Source: Flavobacterium sp. UBA2787 (GTDB taxonomy: Bacteria > Bacteroidota > Bacteroidia > Flavobacteriales > Flavobacteriaceae). From it: DNA of 52,867 nucleotides. The DNA lies in NCBI GenBank assembly GCA_002352205.1, contig DEHZ01000006.1:1-52867 (forward strand), written 5' to 3'. The notes under the pieces were generated by a model that saw nothing but the letters and a program-made list of their open reading frames with translations, did no database searches and was not told the DNA's origin. This document shows, piece after piece, positions 49,092 to 52,867 of the stretch; positions within the stretch are counted from its first letter, which is position 1, and each line of letters opens with the position of its first letter. The position numbers and the translations under genes were made by a program.

Positions 49092-49496
49092 TTATTCGGC
49101 CACCAAAAAGTATTCATTCCCTTTTTCATCCTTAGTTAATAATTTTCCATAACCAATCCATTCTGCGGTCACATCAAAAGTTTTACCATCCGAATTGGTT
49201 AGTTGACCATTGCCGTATTTGTCTTTGATCGTGATGTTGCCACTCACTTTACTACCCTTTTTATCTTCGCCAATTACATCATAGTTGTACGTGTAATCGC
49301 CCGATTTGCCAATGCGGTATTCATATTGAGTGGCAGTATCTTCATGATAGGTAGGTTCTGCCTCCGGTTCCTCTAAAACAGTGGATGGTGCATAAAATGG
49401 TTTAGGCGTGACATCCGGTTTCGTCTCTAGTTTTTCTTTTCTGCAACTGCTTAAAAAGAGTTGCATTACAGAACATATGAGTAGTACTTTTTTCAT
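49092..49496 (-). CDS. Small lipoprotein of unknown function
   Basis: 134 residues with the lipobox LFLSSCRKE (Cys18), a Pro/Glu-rich linker (PFYAPSTVLEEPEAEPTYHE), and a beta-rich C-terminal domain (GDYTYNYDVIGEDKKGSKVS, GKTFDVTAEWIGYGKLL). The linker and acidic content suggest a surface-exposed protein. It sits 12 bases downstream of the nuclease gene on the same strand, so it is probably in one operon with it. Confidence 0.65.
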   Translation of the reverse strand: MKKVLLICSVMQLFLSSCRKEKLETKPDVTPKPFYAPSTVLEEPEAEPTYHEDTATQYEYRIGKSGDYTYNYDVIGEDKKGSKVSGNITIKDKYGNGQLTNSDGKTFDVTAEWIGYGKLLTKDEKGNEYFLVAE

Positions 49497-49508
49497 ATTG
49501 TTGAATTT

Positions 49509-50312
49509 TTAAAGTAAATCAAATTGAATCCAAATAGGAATATGATCCGATATTTTTCGAGCATCATTCAGCGAATCAAAATGCACATAAAAAGGTATGA
49601 CACCTTGCTTAATAATTTTTATTTTATCCAACCGATAATACATATTGTCATACGGCGAAGCCAAACAATCCTGTTCAAGACAATTGGATCGCAAGGTGGT
49701 TTTCTGATTTTCAAAAGCGGGAAAATACCCCATTTTTTTCAATGGGTTGAACACGGTATGTGTTTCCGGACAATTAAAATCGCCTACAAAGATTAAGTTT
49801 AAATGAGGGTATTGTTCAGGTAAAAATTTAAAATATTTTATCTCGGTTTCAGGTTGTCTTTTTTTGGTAATGGCATGAAAATTCACCACCGTAAATTCTT
49901 TATCTTGGTAGTGAAATGTAGCATAAAAAGGTTCGCGATCAATTTCCAACGCATATTTCTTTTCGAGCCACGGTTCGCCAACAAGTTGTACTTTTGCCAT
50001 CTGCCACAAATAAGCATACCGTTCCGTTTTGTAAGCACTGCTACTCGTCGGGTCACTAATAGCATAATCCCACTTCTTTCCTGTTCGGTTGAGTTCATCT
50101 GCCAATTGAGCCACCGCTTGAGCACCACTGGGGTTAACTACTATTTCCTGCAAGGCAACAATGTCGTAGTCTTTGATTTGATTGGCGATGAATTGGATTG
50201 TGGTGTCGGATTTGGTGGAGCCGAGGTTGGAGAGGTTCCAGGATAGGAGGGTGGGTTGGGCGTTTACAACTATGGTCAAGAAGATAAAAACACCAAATAT
50301 CTTTTTATTCAT
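49509..50312 (-). CDS. Exported endonuclease/exonuclease/phosphatase-family protein (DNase I-like)
   Basis: 267 residues with a signal peptide (MNKKIFGVFIFLTIVVNAQ). The EEP fold motifs are in order: LLSWNLSNLGS, DIVALQEIV (metal-binding Glu), ERYAYLW, TVVNFHAI (catalytic His), FVGDFNCPETH (Asp, Asn), and the terminal SDHIPIWIQF (Asp-His). All catalytic residues for Mg-dependent phosphodiester cleavage are therefore present. An exported protein of this type is most likely a periplasmic or extracellular DNase. It is divergent from cas1 across 104 bases; a functional link is not shown. Confidence 0.85.
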   Translation of the reverse strand: MNKKIFGVFIFLTIVVNAQPTLLSWNLSNLGSTKSDTTIQFIANQIKDYDIVALQEIVVNPSGAQAVAQLADELNRTGKKWDYAISDPTSSSAYKTERYAYLWQMAKVQLVGEPWLEKKYALEIDREPFYATFHYQDKEFTVVNFHAITKKRQPETEIKYFKFLPEQYPHLNLIFVGDFNCPETHTVFNPLKKMGYFPAFENQKTTLRSNCLEQDCLASPYDNMYYRLDKIKIIKQGVIPFYVHFDSLNDARKISDHIPIWIQFDLL

Positions 50313-50416
50313 TGTGATTTTTTGTAAAAATATCTATTCATTTTCTTATATAATTGCGGATTTCCGTAAAGAGGTCATTTTTTATAGGTTTAAATTAGTT
50401 AAAAATTTAATGCACT

Positions 50417-51301
50417 ATGCTTAAAAAAACAATTTTACTCGAAAAAAAAGCATCAATTTCTTGTAAAAATCTTCAATTGATTATTAAAACAGAAGAAAGA
50501 GAAGCAACTATTCCTATAGAAGATATAGGGTTTATTGTGTTGGATCATCCGGAAATTTACGTAAGTATTCCTGCGATGAACTTACTTATTGAGAACAATT
50601 CTTCTTTCATTATTTGTAATGCTAATCATTTGCCAAACGGTATGTTTTTAAATCTCAATAGCCATCATATTCAACAGGAAATTTTTAAGAAACAAATTGA
50701 TGCTTCTGTTCCTTTAAAAAAGCAATTATGGCAACAAACTATTGTTGAAAAGATTAAAAACCAAGGAGTTTTATTGGAAAAAATAACTGGTTCGAAAAAT
50801 CATTTTGAGTTTTTAGCTTCGAAAGTGCAAAGTGGTGATACTACTAATATGGAAGGTGTGGCAGCCAGCCAATATTGGAAATCATTTTTTGAGATTGATT
50901 TTAAACGGGAACGTTTTGGCGATTATCCTAATAACTTTCTTAATTATGGTTATGCAATTTTACGGGCTGCCACTGCGAGAGCTTTGTCTGGAAGTGGTTT
51001 ATTAAATACTCTTGGTATTCATCATAAAAGTAAGTATAATGCTTTTGCATTAGCCGATGACATTATGGAACCTTTTCGACCCATTGTAGATGAAAAGGTT
51101 TTTGAATTAATGCAAAACTACGATGGACAGGAGTTGAATACGTTGCTTAAATCAAAGCTATTGCAAATTTTAACTAGAACGGTTTATTTTAAAGAAGAGA
51201 AAAGTCCGCTGATGGTTGCATTGCAAAAAACAGCCAGTTCATTACAGCAATGTTATTCGGGAGATCGAAAGAAAATAAAATATCCAAAATTATGGATCTA
51301 A
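50417..51301 (+). CDS. cas1: CRISPR-associated integrase Cas1, type II-C-like
   Basis: 294-residue Cas1, the catalytic part of the spacer-integration complex. The metal ligands fall where expected: Glu146 in TTNMEGVAASQYW, His202/His203 in LGIHHKSKYNAFALADD, and Asp214/Asp215. The N-terminal beta domain starts LKKTILLEKKASISCKNLQ, and DHPEIYVSIPAMN is typical of type II Cas1. It overlaps cas2 by 10 bases. A minute upstream frame (ATG at 50410, four codons) overlaps its start and is probably accidental. cas9, which normally precedes cas1 in type II-C loci, is absent here. Confidence 0.95.
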   Translation: MLKKTILLEKKASISCKNLQLIIKTEEREATIPIEDIGFIVLDHPEIYVSIPAMNLLIENNSSFIICNANHLPNGMFLNLNSHHIQQEIFKKQIDASVPLKKQLWQQTIVEKIKNQGVLLEKITGSKNHFEFLASKVQSGDTTNMEGVAASQYWKSFFEIDFKRERFGDYPNNFLNYGYAILRAATARALSGSGLLNTLGIHHKSKYNAFALADDIMEPFRPIVDEKVFELMQNYDGQELNTLLKSKLLQILTRTVYFKEEKSPLMVALQKTASSLQQCYSGDRKKIKYPKLWI

Positions 51302-51621
51302 ACGGATACCGAATTATGTGGCTATTTGTATTTTTTGACTTACCAACCGAAACCAAAAAAGACCGAAAAAATGCTTCCGGCTTTAGAAATAACTTGCTAA
51401 AAGATGGTTTTAGCATGATGCAGTATTCGGTTTATGTGCGTCATTGTGCGAGTAGCGAAAGTGCTGATGTGCACGAAAAACGAATTCATAAACTCTTGCC
51501 ACCTTTAGGAAAAGTGAGTGTTTTGCGAATAACCGATAAACAATTTGGAAATATTTTAAATTTTTGGGGCAAAGCTGAAGTGCCAAAAGCTCAGGAACCT
51601 ACTCAGTTAGAATTGTTTTAA
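51292..51621 (+). CDS. cas2: CRISPR-associated protein Cas2
   Basis: 109-residue ferredoxin-like protein that bridges two Cas1 dimers during spacer acquisition. It begins MDLNGYRIMWLFVFFDLPTE with the conserved Asp at the end of the first strand, then the MMQYSVYVRHC helix-strand and a Gln/Leu-rich tail (EPTQLELF) typical of type II-C Cas2. The ORF is open upstream to 51250, but the ATG at 51292 overlapping the cas1 stop gives the normal N terminus. Confidence 0.94.
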   Translation: MDLNGYRIMWLFVFFDLPTETKKDRKNASGFRNNLLKDGFSMMQYSVYVRHCASSESADVHEKRIHKLLPPLGKVSVLRITDKQFGNILNFWGKAEVPKAQEPTQLELF

Positions 51622-51624
51622 AAT

Positions 51625-51674
51625 AAAAAAATGCCTCAATCTTACCTTATCACTGCAAAAAAGAAGCATTTTTT
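51625..51674 (-). terminator. Terminator hairpin between cas2 and the CRISPR array
   Basis: AAAAAATGCCTC (51626-51637) and GAAGCATTTTTT (51663-51674) pair with one C-A mismatch on the plus strand. On the minus strand the same position is a G-U pair, and the hairpin is followed by a T run. It therefore works best for transcripts coming leftwards from the array side, though it may also stop cas1-cas2 transcription. Confidence 0.6.
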
Positions 51675-51726
51675 ATCACGATATGTTCCGATATTCTCTT
51701 GATTATTAGAAGTTAACGAGCCAACG
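51625..51726 (-). ncRNA. Candidate tracrRNA
   Basis: On the minus strand the region contains TTCTAATAATCAA (51699-51711). This is the complement-side repeat sequence TTCTAAT-AATCAA with the central four bases (CTTT) deleted, so it could base-pair with UUGAUU and AUUAGAA of a minus-strand crRNA, leaving a four-base bulge. A terminator hairpin follows about 25 bases downstream in the same direction. The layout (anti-repeat, linker, terminal hairpin, about 100 nt, beside the array) is that of a tracrRNA. Pairing to the GTTGTGG end of the repeat is poor, so this remains tentative. Confidence 0.35.
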
Positions 51727-52867
51727 AATATCGTGTTTTCTAATCTTTAATCAAACCACAACTTGAATCGCTTCATTTGTCATCCCTTTTTGAATATCGT
51801 GTTTTCTAATCTTTAATCAAACCACAACCTTCGGTTCTCCAATCGTAAATGGGATAAAAATATCGTGTTTTCTAATCTTTAATCAAACCACAACGCTTAA
51901 AATTAGCGGAATTGCCATTTGTTGAATATCGTGTTTTCTAATCTTTAATCAAACCACAACTTTTATTCTCGAATAAATCATTGCAATGAAAATATCGTGT
52001 TTTCTAATCTTTAATCAAACCACAACTTATACACTTCGTACACAAACTACTCAAACAATATCGTGTTTTCTAATCTTTAATCAAACCACAACTTACTCGA
52101 TGCCCCAATACCATTGATAGCAATATCGTGTTTTCTAATCTTTAATCAAACCACAACTGCTAGTTTTGGTGATCTTAAGGATAATCAAATATCGTGTTTT
52201 CTAATCTTTAATCAAACCACAACTTTATGGCAAGGTTTTTTGTTGCCTGATTTAATATCGTGTTTTCTAATCTTTAATCAAACCACAACTTATTCGTATC
52301 ACGAAAGATTCAGTGTATGAATATCGTGTTTTCTAATCTTTAATCAAACCACAACGTATCTGTTAGTGTTACCATTTTATCCTGAATATCGTGTTTTCTA
52401 ATCTTTAATCAAACCACAACATTAAATAGTTAATAATTGATAAATAAAGCAATATCGTGTTTTCTAATCTTTAATCAAACCACAACGAGCCACCCAAAAC
52501 GGCAGAGGAAAGATTTAATATCGTGTTTTCTAATCTTTAATCAAACCACAACTTAAGTCTGCCCACGTGGTAAGCAAATCGAAATATCGTGTTTTCTAAT
52601 CTTTAATCAAACCACAACTACTCGAAGCGAATTTAATCGGTTGTATATAATATCGTGTTTTCTAATCTTTAATCAAACCACAACATATTCCATCTTCTTG
52701 ATGTTGCTATTAGTAATATCGTGTTTTCTAATCTTTAATCAAACCACAACACAGTAGTAGAATGAACTATTATCAAATACAATATCGTGTTTTCTAATCT
52801 TTAATCAAACCACAACATGGGAAGCGACAAAGGTGCTCAACTTACTAATATCGTGTTTTCTAATCTT
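51727..52867 (-). CRISPR. CRISPR array, type II-C-like, 18 repeats, cut by window edge
   Basis: Seventeen complete 36-bp repeats plus the first 21 bases of an eighteenth (52847-52867). Plus-strand repeats begin AATATCGTG and end AAACCACAAC, and all copies are identical by eye. Starts are 51727, 51793, 51859, 51925, 51991, 52057, 52122, 52188, 52254, 52320, 52385, 52451, 52517, 52583, 52649, 52715, 52781 and 52847. The 17 spacers are 30 bp except two of 29 bp (52093-52121 and 52356-52384), and none are alike. Read on the minus strand the repeat starts GTTGTGG, the usual 5' end of type II repeats, so crRNAs are probably transcribed leftwards, towards cas2. The array continues beyond the right edge. 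Confidence 0.97.

Noticed and set aside
49854-50246. 130-codon plus-strand frame opposite the nuclease gene
   Set aside because: The minus-strand frame carries all DNase I-like catalytic motifs in order, so the plus-strand frame is a shadow.
50410-50424. Four-codon upstream frame (Met-His-Tyr-Ala) overlapping the cas1 start
   Set aside because: It is too short to distinguish from chance in AT-rich DNA. It could affect translation, but nothing else supports that.
51676-51726. Plus-strand tracrRNA, reading towards the array
   Set aside because: The plus-strand version would need crRNAs from the plus strand and has no terminator before the first repeat, so the minus-strand model fits better.
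52114-52320. 68-codon open frame inside the CRISPR array
   Set aside because: It translates the repeat three times (SCFLIFNQTTT recurring), which is a by-product of the repeat lacking stops in one frame.

Overview
The window is from a low-GC member of the Bacteroidetes, most likely a Flavobacterium or close relative in the Flavobacteriaceae. The evidence is the gene content: a type IX secretion (T9SS) type B sorting domain, DUF4294 and LETM1-like proteins, a split transketolase, a MutS2 without Smr domain, and many small lipoproteins with a Cys-Lys-Lys lipobox. Most transcription units also carry the Bacteroidetes promoter element TAnnTTTG instead of a TATAAT box, and genes lack Shine-Dalgarno sequences. 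Species-level identity is not resolvable by eye.

Layout. 1-20 kb is mostly housekeeping: PLP aminotransferase, retropepsin-like protease with PDZ, valS, mutS2, ung, an S4 RNA-binding protein, an FKBP-like lipoprotein, split transketolase, tgt, an LptF/LptG permease, an EamA transporter, accA and dnaB. 20-26 kb holds a cyanophycin module: cyanophycin synthetase (cphA) divergent from cyanophycinase (cphB) and an isoaspartyl peptidase. Together these would make the Asp-Arg storage polymer, cut it to dipeptides and split the dipeptides. 26-34 kb holds a TPR histidine kinase with its LuxR-type regulator, a MazG-like pyrophosphohydrolase, ilvE, two secreted proteins (one with a single haem c motif), mnmD and an AIM24-like protein. 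34-43 kb holds oxyR divergent from dps, a SulP transporter with carbonic anhydrase, a LETM1-like protein, an M42 peptidase, a DUF4294 protein and TerC. 43-46.5 kb is a 1100-residue T9SS-secreted adhesin-like protein.

From about 46.5 kb the character changes to accessory DNA. It holds a ferritin-like PA2169-family gene, an 820-base stretch with broken reading frames and a tRNA-3'-end-like scar, four small exported proteins or nucleases on the minus strand, and then cas1-cas2 and a CRISPR array that runs off the right edge. The array has 36-bp repeats and 29-30-bp spacers, and its repeat read on the minus strand starts GTTGTGG. Repeat and Cas1 look like type II-C, but cas9 is not in its usual place upstream of cas1 and is absent from the window. 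The 105-base gap between cas2 and the array holds an anti-repeat-like sequence followed, on the minus strand, by a terminator hairpin. This is a candidate tracrRNA.

Other points of interest are two candidate small RNAs (promoter, hairpin, intrinsic terminator, no ORF), a GC-rich tandem repeat apparently inserted in frame into valS, a Tgt lacking its three zinc cysteines, a 44-codon membrane protein gene, and several perfect intergenic inverted repeats. All calls rest on reading the sequence and recalled family knowledge. No database search was run.
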